45,346 bases of DNA from CAG-452 sp045531335 (GTDB lineage Bacteria > Bacillota > Clostridia > TANB77 > CAG-508): contig JAZSDU010000032.1 in NCBI GenBank assembly GCA_045531335.1, forward strand, positions 1 through 45,346, in the 5' to 3' direction. The stretch's first letter is position 1; every line of letters starts with the position of its first letter. The notes below the pieces were generated by a model, which worked only from the letters and a program-made list of their open reading frames with translations, did no database searches and was not told the origin of the DNA. Below, in pieces: positions 1 through 8,279 of this stretch. The position numbers and the translations under genes were made by a program.

Positions 1-1
1 A

Positions 2-352
2 ATAAATGCTAGAATATCAAATCTTGAAGGAAACTTACATATTGAAATAGATATGGAAAGAATAGAAGATAGAAGTAAAGCTTTAAGTTATATAGGAATA
101 GAAATAGCAGAAGCATTAAAAGGAATACCAACACCAGTTGAAACACCTGAAAAAGTTCAAAAAGCTGAAAAAGTTGTAGAACCAGTTGTGGCACAAGATT
201 CTTATATAGAAGAAACAAGATTTGAAGTTAAACCATCATTATGGGAAAGAATTAAAAACAGTAAATTAGTTAGAACAATATCATATATAATGAAAATAAG
301 AGTAGTATTAGATGTCCCAGCACTTCCAGAAGGTAGAGGAGAAAATAGCTAA
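2..352 (+). CDS. C-terminal part of an unknown protein, cut by the window edge
   Basis: An open frame runs in from the left edge with no stop and ends at TAA 350-352. The internal ATG at 53 has no ribosome binding site, so it is probably not the start. About 116 residues are visible: a possibly helical first part (around KALSYIGIEIAEALKG), a Pro/Glu/Val-rich middle that looks like a linker, and a basic tail with KLVRTISYIMKIRV. I recognise no family. The last residues (PALPEGRGENS) sit directly against a repeat-rich intergenic stretch, so the native C-terminus could have been altered by repeat insertion; that is inference. The coding frame is clear, the function unknown. Confidence 0.6.
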   Translation: MNARISNLEGNLHIEIDMERIEDRSKALSYIGIEIAEALKGIPTPVETPEKVQKAEKVVEPVVAQDSYIEETRFEVKPSLWERIKNSKLVRTISYIMKIRVVLDVPALPEGRGENS

Positions 353-353
353 C

Positions 354-381
354 AAGAAAAGTGGCTTTGCCAACTTTTCTT
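354..381 (+). terminator. Hairpin after the first gene
   Basis: AAGAAAAGTGGC and GCCAACTTTTCTT form a stem of about 12 bp with a TTT loop and one bulged base, two bases after the stop codon. The U tract is short (the TTTTCTT arm itself), so termination is plausible but not certain. Confidence 0.5.
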
Positions 382-448
382 CTCGCCGATTTGAGCTTCC
401 GAATGTAATGAGGAAGACTCAACAGGCAATAGCGATTATAGCATTGTT

Positions 449-479
449 ATACAATAGGAAGTCTAGATTCCTATTGTAT
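449..479. repeat. Perfect 12-bp inverted repeat
   Basis: ATACAATAGGAA and TTCCTATTGTAT flank a 7-nt loop. It lies between two other hairpins in the gap before thyA. It has no U tract and may be a fragment of a palindromic intergenic element. Confidence 0.6.
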
Positions 480-485
480 AGTATT

Positions 486-516
486 AGGGCGGAAGTTATT
501 CCGTCTTATTTTTTTG
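486..516 (+). terminator. Terminator-like hairpin upstream of thyA
   Basis: AGGGCGGAA, loop GTTA, TTCCGTCTT gives nine pairs including two G-U pairs, followed by ATTTTTTT. It would separate the upstream gene from thyA. Confidence 0.65.
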
Positions 517-526
517 AGAACATAAA

Positions 527-571
527 GGAACTGTCCCTTTTACGACATTTTGTCGCATGGGGACTGTCCCC
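527..571. repeat. GGACTGTCCC-type palindromic repeat
   Basis: GGAACTGTCCC and GGGGACTGTCCCC flank an inner ACGAC..GTCG hairpin. Related sequence is found at 33441-33502 and, shortened, at 32638-32666, so this is a second dispersed repeat family in the window. It ends just upstream of the thyA ribosome binding site. Confidence 0.6.
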
Positions 572-587
572 AAGAGGAGGATTTAAA

Positions 588-1379
588 ATGAGTAAATATG
601 ATGAGCAATATTTAGATTTAGTAGAAAGAATATTAACAAAAGGATATTATGATCAGAATAGAACAGGTATTGCGACATATAAATTACCACACCAAATATT
701 ACAATTTAATTTAGAAGAAGAATTCCCAATATTAACAACTAAATTTGTAGCATTTAAAGCTGCTGTAAAAGAATTGTTATGGATTTTTCAAAAGCAATCA
801 AACAAAATAAGTGATTTGCATGAGCAAAATGTTCATATTTGGGACGAATGGGAAATGGAAGATGGAACAATAGGAACGTCATATGGATGGGTTGTTAAAG
901 AGTTTAAACAAGTAGATAAATTGATAAATCAATTAAAAACAAACCCACAAGATAGAAGAATGGTAATAAACTTATGGCAAATTCCATATTTAGATACAGG
1001 TGCTCTATATCCATGTGTATTTAATAGTTGTTGGGATGTAACAGATGGAAAATTAAATTGTATGCTTACAATTAGATCAAACGATATACCACTTGGACAT
1101 CCATTTAATGTAACACAATATGCTGTATTCATACATTTATTAGCACAAGTTACAAATTTAAAACCAGGAATGCTTACAGTATGTATTAGTAATGCTCATA
1201 TATATGAAAATCAAGTTGAAGGGATGAAGGAACAATTATCAAGAAGAGATAAAGCATATCCTGCACCAAAACTTTGGATAAACCCTGAAATAAAAGATTT
1301 TTATGATTTTAAACCAGAAGATATTGAATTAATAGATTACAACCATTTAGGAAAAATAAAAATGGATGTAGCAGTTTAG
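588..1379 (+). CDS. thyA: Thymidylate synthase
   Basis: Cytoplasmic enzyme that methylates dUMP to dTMP using 5,10-methylene-tetrahydrofolate and releases dihydrofolate. The 263-residue length is normal for ThyA. The N-terminal RTG motif of the phosphate-binding Arg loop is at about residues 23-25. The catalytic Cys143 lies in ALYPC, and RSND followed by GHPFNVTQY is the dUMP-binding region. The usual PCH..Q pattern is replaced by PCVFNSCW, as in a divergent subgroup of TS. The reading frame stays open back to 312, but the start at 588 is chosen because AGGAGG (575-580) lies 7 nt upstream. folA follows after 12 nt, so the product dihydrofolate is recycled by its neighbour. Confidence 0.95.
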   Translation: MSKYDEQYLDLVERILTKGYYDQNRTGIATYKLPHQILQFNLEEEFPILTTKFVAFKAAVKELLWIFQKQSNKISDLHEQNVHIWDEWEMEDGTIGTSYGWVVKEFKQVDKLINQLKTNPQDRRMVINLWQIPYLDTGALYPCVFNSCWDVTDGKLNCMLTIRSNDIPLGHPFNVTQYAVFIHLLAQVTNLKPGMLTVCISNAHIYENQVEGMKEQLSRRDKAYPAPKLWINPEIKDFYDFKPEDIELIDYNHLGKIKMDVAV

Positions 1380-1391
1380 GAGGCAATAAAT

Positions 1392-1880
1392 ATGCTTAGT
1401 ATCATAGTTGCAATAGCAAACGAAAATGTAATAGGAAAAGATAATCAATTAATATGGCATTTGCCAGAAGATTTAAAAAGATTTAAAGAAATTACATCAG
1501 GACATAAAATAATAATGGGAAGAAAAACTTTTGAATCATTAGGCAGAGTATTACCAAATAGAAAACACATTATTCTATGTAATGATATGGAAATGGATAT
1601 AGATAATGAAAATGTTGAAATTTTAGATGATATATCAAAATTAGATAAATATATAAATTCTGACGAAGAATGTTTTATAATTGGCGGAGCAACTATATAC
1701 AAATTACTTATGCCATATGCAAATAAGATGTACATAACAAAAATTAACGAAAGCTTTGAAGGAGATGTTTGGTTTCCAGAAATAAAAGAAGAAGAATGGA
1801 AAGAAGTATCAAGAGAGAAAGGCATTAAAAATGATGAAAATCCATTTGATTATGAATATATAACATATATTAAAAAATAA
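1392..1880 (+). CDS. folA: Dihydrofolate reductase
   Basis: Reduces dihydrofolate to tetrahydrofolate with NADPH. The 162-residue length is typical. Visible motifs are the N-terminal strand MLSIIVAIANENVIG, the substrate loop WHLPEDLKRFK with the active-site acid (Glu in LPED), the NADPH motif GRKTFESLGR and the late IIGGATIY glycine motif. Its ribosome binding site AGGAGG (1378-1383) overlaps the thyA stop codon, so the two genes are almost certainly one operon with coupled translation. No separate promoter is visible. Confidence 0.96.
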   Translation: MLSIIVAIANENVIGKDNQLIWHLPEDLKRFKEITSGHKIIMGRKTFESLGRVLPNRKHIILCNDMEMDIDNENVEILDDISKLDKYINSDEECFIIGGATIYKLLMPYANKMYITKINESFEGDVWFPEIKEEEWKEVSREKGIKNDENPFDYEYITYIKK

Positions 1881-1903
1881 TTTAAAAAAAATTAAAATAA
1901 CTA

Positions 1904-1932
1904 TTGACACAACGCGAAAAATATCTTATAAT
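1904..1932 (+). promoter_or_regulatory. Consensus sigma-A promoter for the tRNA pair
   Basis: TTGACA (1904-1909), 17 nt, TATAAT (1927-1932): a perfect consensus about 20 nt before tRNA-Met. An inverted pair, CGCGAA near 1913 and TTCGCG near 1938, flanks the -10 region; its meaning is unknown. Confidence 0.92.
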
Positions 1933-1951
1933 AAAATTCGCGTTGAGAAAT

Positions 1952-2028
1952 GCTCCCTTAGCTCAGTTGGTCAGAGCAACCGGCTCATAACCGGTGGGTC
2001 CAAGGTTCGAATCCTTGAGGGAGCACCA
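1952..2028 (+). tRNA. tRNA-Met (CAT)
   Basis: 77 nt with a full cloverleaf: acceptor GCTCCCT/AGGGAGC, D arm GCTC..GAGC, anticodon stem ACCGG/CCGGT with loop CTCATAA (anticodon CAT), T arm CAAGG TTCGAAT CCTTG, discriminator A and encoded CCA. The stem resembles elongator tRNA-Met; a lysidine-modified tRNA-Ile2 has the same anticodon and cannot be fully excluded. The initiator is unlikely because position 1 pairs normally. Confidence 0.93.
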
Positions 2029-2057
2029 TTTTTTTATTAATGGTAAATTAAATATTT

Positions 2058-2143
2058 GGGTAGGTGGCCGAGTGGCTAAAGGCGGCAGACTGTAAATCTG
2101 TTCTCATATGAGTACGATGGTTCGAATCCATCCCTGCCCACCA
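2058..2143 (+). tRNA. tRNA-Tyr (GTA)
   Basis: 86-nt class II tRNA: acceptor GGGTAGG/CCTGCCC with one U-G pair, anticodon loop CTGTAAA (anticodon GTA), long variable arm (TTCTCATATGAGTACG), T loop TTCGAAT, encoded CCA. It is 29 nt after tRNA-Met and probably co-transcribed. Confidence 0.95.
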
Positions 2144-2183
2144 ACTTAAAAAAGTCATGGCAAAGCCATGGCTTTTTTAAGTT
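2143..2183. terminator. Strong terminator after the tRNA pair
   Basis: AACTTAAAAAAGTCATGGC, loop AAA, GCCATGGCTTTTTTAAGTT. The long stem is flanked by A and U tracts and could act in both directions. Confidence 0.9.
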
Positions 2184-2198
2184 GATTTAGAAAAGGAA

Positions 2199-2265
2199 GG
2201 ATTCGAAAAGGAGGAAAAAGAAAACAGTCCGGTGGACTGTTTTCCCGACGCGGCTCGCCGAATCC
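2199..2265. repeat. Nested palindromic intergenic element
   Basis: The outer pair GGATTCG (2199-2205) and CGAATCC (2259-2265) enclose AAAACAGTCC/GGACTGTTTT (2221-2243) and a GC-rich CCCGACGCGGCTCGCC segment. It is far richer in GC than its surroundings and has no coding frame, so a mobile palindromic repeat is likely. Confidence 0.6.
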
Positions 2266-2327
2266 ATCCACAAAATATAAGTAAATGAATATATAATTTT
2301 AAAAGTTCTACAAAAATAAATAAAATG

Positions 2328-2356
2328 TTGAATTTGATATTTTTATGATATATAAT
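2328..2356 (+). promoter_or_regulatory. Promoter of the hybrid kinase gene
   Basis: TTGAAT (2328-2333), 17 nt, TATAAT (2351-2356), about 60 nt before the start codon. Confidence 0.75.
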
Positions 2357-2416
2357 GAAAAAAATGAAAGATTAGAATGATACTAATTACAAAAGAGAAA
2401 TAATAGGAGGAAACTA

Positions 2417-5400
2417 ATGAAGGTTTTAGAAAAAATAAAAGAATATGCTTTGCGCAAAAAGAATTCTAAAGTTCTAATATCAAATATAAATATTGATGTT
2501 GTTGAAGGTTTTTTTGATAAAATAACAGATATTATTTGTATTACTGATTATGATGGTAAAATAGAATATATAAATAATGGAGAGATTTATAATAAATATA
2601 AAAAATTAAAAGAAGTTCTACTTTATGATCAATATAATGAACTTGTTTACGAAGAAATTATTTCTAAAACTTTGGATGATGGATCTTTTATAGGAGAAAT
2701 TAGATTAAATAAAGATAACACTAAAATAAATGTATATATAGCTTCGTATAATATGCCATCACAAGGAAGAATTTTGATATATATAAAAAATTTAAATGAA
2801 CATTTTGAAAAAGAGTTGCAATTACAAAAAGAAATTGAAAAGAAAGATGAATACTTACGTACAAAAGATTTATTTATAGCAAATTTATCGCATGAGATAC
2901 GTACACCTATAAATATAATTATAGGGATGTTATATTTCTTGAAATCAACAGAATTAAATGAAAAACAGATTGAATACATTGGAAATTTAGAGCAAGCATC
3001 AAATTTATTGTTAGAAATAGTAAAAAACATCTTGGATTTATCAAAAGATAAACAAAATGTTGTAGTTAATAACAATGTAAATTTTAATTTAAAAGCGTTT
3101 TTAAATAACTTGAATCATTTGTTTGAACAAAAAGTAAAAGATAAAAATTTACAATTTTATATAAATACACAGTATGATACTGATATTAATATTTATGCAG
3201 ACAAAACACGTATTGGACAAATATTTTTAAATTTAATAAATAATTCTATTAAGTATACAGATAAGGGATATATAGAGGTTGTATGTAAAAAAGTTGAAGA
3301 AAATAATTTTTCGTATAGATTACAATTTTGTATAAAAGATACAGGAATTGGAATAAAAAGAGAAGATTCATTAAAGATTTTTACAGAATTCCAACAAGCT
3401 GAAGATCCAACAACAAAAGAGACTCAAGGAACCGGAATGGGATTAGCTATAACTAAAAAAATTATAGAAAGCATGGACGGGAAAATATGGGTTGAAAGTA
3501 GTGTAGGACTAGGAAGTAAGTTTTATTTTGAAATACAGGTAAACAAGGCGACAATAGATACTCAAGAAAAAGAAGAAATAGATAACCAAAAAATAATAGA
3601 TGACAGAATAGAAGAAGTTATACAAGAAAGTATATCTATTTTGGAAAATGCAAAAAAAGATAAAGAAGAAAACTCTTATCCTAATGCTGAACAAACAACT
3701 AATCAAATGCACAACAAAAAAATATTACTTGTAGAGGATAATATAATTAATCAAGAGATTACTAAAAAGATTCTAGAAGAGATGAATATAATATGTGAAA
3801 CTTCTATAGATGGTACAGAATGTTTGAAACACATAGAGAATGTTGGAAAAGATTATTATGATTTGATTTTAATGGATATACATATGCCTAGACATAATGG
3901 ATATGAAATTTCACGTATATTAAAAAATAATATGGATGTTAAAACACCTATAATTGCATTAACAGCTACAAATATTACACAAGAAGTGATAGAAGACAAT
4001 AGAGAGTATATATCTTGTTATATACAAAAACCGATTATGCCATTAGAATTTAAAAGAAAAATACAAGAAATATTACTTAATACAAAAAATGTAGAAAATA
4101 AGCTTTCTTTTATTGATTCATATGATGAAGTCATGGAACGTTTAGGGAATAATGAAAAGATGCTAGAGAAAATAATAAATATATTTTATGCCACATATGT
4201 TGATATAGAAAAAGATTTAGAATGTATAAAAGACATGGATGAAAAATACATATATATACATTCGTTAAAAGGAGCTATGGGAAATTTAGGATGTAAAAAT
4301 ATATTTAAGCAATTAGAAGATGTGGAGTTTGAAATAAAAACAGAAAATACAGATAAAAAACTAACTAAATTTTTAAGTACTTTTGCTGAGATTTTAAAAG
4401 AGTTAAGAGAATCGCAATATGTTAAATCTAAAATCAATAAAATACTTGTAATAGACAGTGATAAAACTAATTTAGAGAAAATTAAAAACAATTTATATAA
4501 ATATTTTGAAGTATTTACAGCAGAACATGAGAATGAGGCATGTTTGATTCTAGACACACAAAATATTAATGCAATTATTATTAAAGACTTAGATGATGTA
4601 AATAAAGAAATTGAATTAATAAAATTACTGAAGAGCAAAGATGAATATAAAGACATACCTCTAATATTATTTGATAAAAATGAAGATTTATTATTAAAAC
4701 AAAATATAATAGATATAAATGTAGATGAATTTATAGAAAAAGATATAGAATCAAATAATTTAAAATGGCACATTGAAAATGCTATTAGCAAAAAACAAAA
4801 TGAATTAAAAATGAAAAAAGATTTAAGCGACTATAATAAAGAAATAAAGAATGTATATGATTTCTTATATAGTAGTTTAGTTAATCTTACTGCATACAAA
4901 AGCCAAGAGACAGGTGGACATTTATTAAGAACAAAAGAATACATGAAAGAAATGTTAACAAAATATGAAGAATTTTATAAAGAAGGCTTGTTTGCGGAGA
5001 ATAAAATAATAGAAGATATCGCAATTGCAGCTACTTTGCATGATATAGGAAAAGTAGGTATACCAGACCATATATTAAATAAACCTGGAAAATTAACAGA
5101 TGAAGAGTATGAGATAATGAAGCAGCATGTAACTATAGGAAGAAATACTTTAGAGGGTACATATGGAGATAAGCTATCAAATAGTGTCTTACAATATGCA
5201 AAAGATATAGTTTATCATCATCATGAGAAATTTGATGGAACAGGATATCCTGAAGGATTAAAAGATGAAGAAATAACTGTAATATCTAAAGTGATGTCAG
5301 TAATTGATGTTTATGATGCACTAGTAAATGATCGTGTATACAAAAAAGCAATGCCGTATGAAGAAGCAGAGGAATATATAATAAGTCAAAGCGGAAAAGC

Positions 5401-5494
5401 GTTTGATCCAAAAATTATAAATATATTTAGACTTGTAAAAGATGATTTTAAAAGAATTAATACCGAGAATAAAGATAATACAATAGTAAAATAG
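2417..5494 (+). CDS. Hybrid histidine kinase with REC, HPt, second REC and HD-GYP phosphodiesterase
   Basis: A 1025-residue cytoplasmic signalling protein with no membrane segment. Domains in order: PAS-like sensor (about 30-125), coiled coil, HisKA with phospho-acceptor His159 in NLSHEIRTPIN, HATPase (N box LINNSIKY, G boxes DTGIGI and GTGMGLAI), receiver 1 with Asp487 in LILMDIHMP and Lys538, HPt with His615 in HSLKGAMGNLG, a diverged receiver 2 (acidic DSD 680-682, likely Asp724, Lys775), then HD-GYP (H835, HDIGK 875-879, HHEKFDGTGYPEGL from 935). HD-GYP domains hydrolyse cyclic di-GMP, so a whole phosphorelay may control c-di-GMP breakdown in one chain. AGGAGG at 2406-2411 fixes the start. 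It is a single-gene unit with its own promoter and terminator. Confidence 0.9.
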   Translation: MKVLEKIKEYALRKKNSKVLISNINIDVVEGFFDKITDIICITDYDGKIEYINNGEIYNKYKKLKEVLLYDQYNELVYEEIISKTLDDGSFIGEIRLNKDNTKINVYIASYNMPSQGRILIYIKNLNEHFEKELQLQKEIEKKDEYLRTKDLFIANLSHEIRTPINIIIGMLYFLKSTELNEKQIEYIGNLEQASNLLLEIVKNILDLSKDKQNVVVNNNVNFNLKAFLNNLNHLFEQKVKDKNLQFYINTQYDTDINIYADKTRIGQIFLNLINNSIKYTDKGYIEVVCKKVEENNFSYRLQFCIKDTGIGIKREDSLKIFTEFQQAEDPTTKETQGTGMGLAITKKIIESMDGKIWVESSVGLGSKFYFEIQVNKATIDTQEKEEIDNQKIIDDRIEEVIQESISILENAKKDKEENSYPNAEQTTNQMHNKKILLVEDNIINQEITKKILEEMNIICETSIDGTECLKHIENVGKDYYDLILMDIHMPRHNGYEISRILKNNMDVKTPIIALTATNITQEVIEDNREYISCYIQKPIMPLEFKRKIQEILLNTKNVENKLSFIDSYDEVMERLGNNEKMLEKIINIFYATYVDIEKDLECIKDMDEKYIYIHSLKGAMGNLGCKNIFKQLEDVEFEIKTENTDKKLTKFLSTFAEILKELRESQYVKSKINKILVIDSDKTNLEKIKNNLYKYFEVFTAEHENEACLILDTQNINAIIIKDLDDVNKEIELIKLLKSKDEYKDIPLILFDKNEDLLLKQNIIDINVDEFIEKDIESNNLKWHIENAISKKQNELKMKKDLSDYNKEIKNVYDFLYSSLVNLTAYKSQETGGHLLRTKEYMKEMLTKYEEFYKEGLFAENKIIEDIAIAATLHDIGKVGIPDHILNKPGKLTDEEYEIMKQHVTIGRNTLEGTYGDKLSNSVLQYAKDIVYHHHEKFDGTGYPEGLKDEEITVISKVMSVIDVYDALVNDRVYKKAMPYEEAEEYIISQSGKAFDPKIINIFRLVKDDFKRINTENKDNTIVK

Positions 5495-5496
5495 TT

Positions 5497-5531
5497 AAAA
5501 AGCACAGTTTGATTTTAAACTGTGCTTTTTT
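5497..5531 (+). terminator. Terminator of the hybrid kinase gene
   Basis: AAAAAGCACAGTTT, loop, AAACTGTGCTTTTTT directly after the stop codon. Confidence 0.92.
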
Positions 5532-5565
5532 AAAGTGAATTTTATGAGAAATTTTTAAGATATCA

Positions 5566-5594
5566 TTGAAAAGTATAAATTAATCATATATAAT
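5566..5594 (+). promoter_or_regulatory. Promoter of adhE
   Basis: TTGAAA (5566-5571), 17 nt, TATAAT (5589-5594), about 32 nt before the start. I see no Rex-type TTGTTAA..TTAACAA operator next to it. Confidence 0.8.
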
Positions 5595-5625
5595 TAGCCT
5601 AAATCACACATAAAGTAGGAGGTAT

Positions 5626-8217
5626 ATGATGAGTGATAATGTAAACATTGAAGAAATGATTGACAAGCTAGTAAAAAATGCTAATAAAGCATTGGAAGAG
5701 TATATGAAGTTAGATCAAAAACAAATAAATAACATCGTATATAATATGTCACTTGCTGGATTAGACAATCATACAGAACTTGCAAAATTAGCAGTAGAAG
5801 AAACAGGAAGAGGAGTGTATGAAGATAAAATTATAAAAAATATATTTGCAACAGAATATATATGGCACTCTATTAAATATGAAAAAACTGTTGGAATAGT
5901 TGAAGAAAACGAATTAGAAGGATATGTAGAAGTTGCAGAACCAATAGGAGTAATTGCAGGTGTAACACCTGTTACAAATCCAACATCTACAACAATGTTT
6001 AAATCTTTGATTTGTGCAAAAACAAGAAACCCAATCATATTTGGATTCCATCCATCAGCACAAAAATGTTCTGTAAGAGCTGCAGAAATTTTAAGAGATG
6101 CTGCAGTAAAAGCAGGAGCACCAGAAAATTGTATACAATGGATTGAATTTCCTTCAATAGAAGCAACTAGCGCATTAATGAATCATCCAGGAGTATCATT
6201 AATACTTGCAACAGGTGGTTCTGGAATGGTAAGGGCTGCTTACAGTTGTGGTAAACCGGCTTTAGGAGTTGGACCAGGAAATGCACCATGCTATATAGAA
6301 AAAACTGCAAAATTAAAAAGAGCTTGTACAGATTTAATGCTATCTAAAACATTTGACAATGGTATGATATGTGCATCTGAGCAAGCAGTTGTAGTAGATA
6401 AAGAAATACATAAAGAATTCGAAAGCTACATGAAAGAAAACAATTGTTATTTCTTAAATAAAGAAGAAATCAAAAAAGTATCAGATTATGTTATAAATCC
6501 TGAAAAACAAACTTTAAATCCAAATGTTGTAGGAAAATCAGCAGCTTGGATAGCAGAGCAATCAGGCGTGAAAGTTCCAGAAAAAACAAAAATATTATTA
6601 GCAAAATTAGATGATGTTGGAGCAGATTATCCATTATCTAGAGAAAAATTATCACCAGTACTTGCATATTTCGTAGTAAATAGTACAGAAGAAGGGTTTG
6701 ACAAATGTAGAAAAATGCTAGAGTTTGGTGGACTTGGACATTCTGCAATAATTCATAGCGAAGATGATGAAGTAATAGAAAATTTTGGTACACAAATGAA
6801 AGTAGGAAGAATCATTGTAAATTCTCCGTCAGCACAAGGAGCGATAGGAGATATATATAATACAAACACACCATCACTTACACTTGGTTGTGGTTCTTAT
6901 GGTAAAAATAGTACAACATCAAATGTATCAACACAAAACTTAATTAATAAGAAAAAAATTGCAAAAAGGAGAGTTAATATGCAATGGTTTAAAATTCCAC
7001 CAAAAATTTATTTCGAAAAAAATGCTATACAATACTTAGAGAAAATGAATGATATATCAAGAGCTTTTATTGTAACAGATCCAACAATGGTTAAATTAGG
7101 ATATGTAGATAAAGCATTGTATTATCTAAGAAAAAGAGAACAATATTGTCATTCTAAAATATATTCAGATGTAGAACCTGATCCAGATGTGGATACAATT
7201 ATGCGTGGAGTAGAAGAAATGAGAAGCTTTAATCCAGATGTAATTATTGCAATAGGAGGAGGATCAGCTATAGATGCTGCCAAAGGTATGTGGCTATTCT
7301 ATGAACATCCAGAAGCAACATTTGATGGATTAAAACAAAAATTCATGGATATAAGAAAAAGGGTAGTAAAATTCCCTAACTTAGGAGATAAAGCAAAATT
7401 TGTTGCAGTACCAACAACTTCAGGAACAGGAAGCGAAGTAACTGCGTTCTCAGTTATAACAGATAGAAAAAATGGAAATATAAAATATCCTTTAGCAGAT
7501 TATGCTCTAAGACCAGACGTTGCAATAATTGACCCTCAATTTGTACTTTCACTTCCAAAAAGTGCAACAGCAGATACAGGTATGGACGTATTAACACATG
7601 CATTAGAAGCTTATGTATCAAATATGGCAAGTGATTATACAGATGGTCTAGCACTTCAAGCAATAGATATAGTGTTTGATTATTTAAAAAGAGCATATGA
7701 TAATGGTGCAGATGATATTGAAGCAAGAGAAAAAATGCATAATGCAAGTTGTATAGCAGGTATGGCATTTACAAATGCATTCTTAGGATTAAACCATAGT
7801 ATGGCTCATAAGTTAGGTGGAGAATATCATATACCACACGGAAGAGCAAACGCAATATTGCTTCCATATGTAATAAAATACAATAGTGAAAAACCAACAA
7901 AATTTGCAGCATTCCCAAAATATGAATATTTCATAGCAGATAAGAAATATGCAAAAGCAGCAAAATTTGCTGGAGTACAAGGAAAAACAGACGAAGAGAG
8001 TGTTAACAATTTAATAGAAGCAGTAAGACAATTAATGAGAGATTTAGATATGCCAATGTCAATAAAAGAATGTGGAGTACCAGAAGATGTATTCATGGCA
8101 AATTTACAAGGATTAGCAGAAAGAGCACATGATGACCAATGTACAGGGGCAAATCCAAGATATCCATTAGTTGAAGAAATAAAAGAAATATACAAAAAAG
8201 CATATTATGGAGAATAA
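5626..8217 (+). CDS. adhE: Bifunctional acetaldehyde-CoA/alcohol dehydrogenase
   Basis: Converts acetyl-CoA to acetaldehyde and then ethanol with two NADH, a main electron sink in fermentation. At 863 residues it has the normal fused length. The N-terminal aldehyde dehydrogenase half carries ATGGSGMVRAA and GVGPGNAP, and catalytic Cys249 in FDNGMICASEQ. A linker near 440-450 leads to the Fe-type alcohol dehydrogenase half, with nucleotide motif GGGSAIDAAKG, TTSGTGSEVTAF and the metal-binding His residues in DVLTHALEAY and LNHSMAHKLGGEYHIPHG. AGGAGG ends at 5622, only 3 nt before ATG 5626, so the second ATG at 5629 (6 nt spacing) may be the true start. AdhE of this type forms spirosome filaments. 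Confidence 0.97.
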   Translation: MMSDNVNIEEMIDKLVKNANKALEEYMKLDQKQINNIVYNMSLAGLDNHTELAKLAVEETGRGVYEDKIIKNIFATEYIWHSIKYEKTVGIVEENELEGYVEVAEPIGVIAGVTPVTNPTSTTMFKSLICAKTRNPIIFGFHPSAQKCSVRAAEILRDAAVKAGAPENCIQWIEFPSIEATSALMNHPGVSLILATGGSGMVRAAYSCGKPALGVGPGNAPCYIEKTAKLKRACTDLMLSKTFDNGMICASEQAVVVDKEIHKEFESYMKENNCYFLNKEEIKKVSDYVINPEKQTLNPNVVGKSAAWIAEQSGVKVPEKTKILLAKLDDVGADYPLSREKLSPVLAYFVVNSTEEGFDKCRKMLEFGGLGHSAIIHSEDDEVIENFGTQMKVGRIIVNSPSAQGAIGDIYNTNTPSLTLGCGSYGKNSTTSNVSTQNLINKKKIAKRRVNMQWFKIPPKIYFEKNAIQYLEKMNDISRAFIVTDPTMVKLGYVDKALYYLRKREQYCHSKIYSDVEPDPDVDTIMRGVEEMRSFNPDVIIAIGGGSAIDAAKGMWLFYEHPEATFDGLKQKFMDIRKRVVKFPNLGDKAKFVAVPTTSGTGSEVTAFSVITDRKNGNIKYPLADYALRPDVAIIDPQFVLSLPKSATADTGMDVLTHALEAYVSNMASDYTDGLALQAIDIVFDYLKRAYDNGADDIEAREKMHNASCIAGMAFTNAFLGLNHSMAHKLGGEYHIPHGRANAILLPYVIKYNSEKPTKFAAFPKYEYFIADKKYAKAAKFAGVQGKTDEESVNNLIEAVRQLMRDLDMPMSIKECGVPEDVFMANLQGLAERAHDDQCTGANPRYPLVEEIKEIYKKAYYGE

Positions 8218-8229
8218 AATAATAAAACC

Positions 8230-8265
8230 AAAAGGCATTGCAATAAGCAATGCCTTTTGTTTTTT
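8230..8265. terminator. Terminator between adhE and the convergent S1 gene
   Basis: AAAAGGCATTGC, loop AATAA, GCAATGCCTTTTGTTTTTT. The symmetric stem probably serves both convergent genes. Confidence 0.92.
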
Positions 8266-8279
8266 AGAGGTAACAGTTG

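Noticed and set aside
312..587. A 92-residue N-terminal extension of thymidylate synthase
   Set aside because: The frame is open, but it runs through hairpins and a dispersed repeat, has no ribosome binding site at 312, and the standard ThyA start with AGGAGG is at 588.
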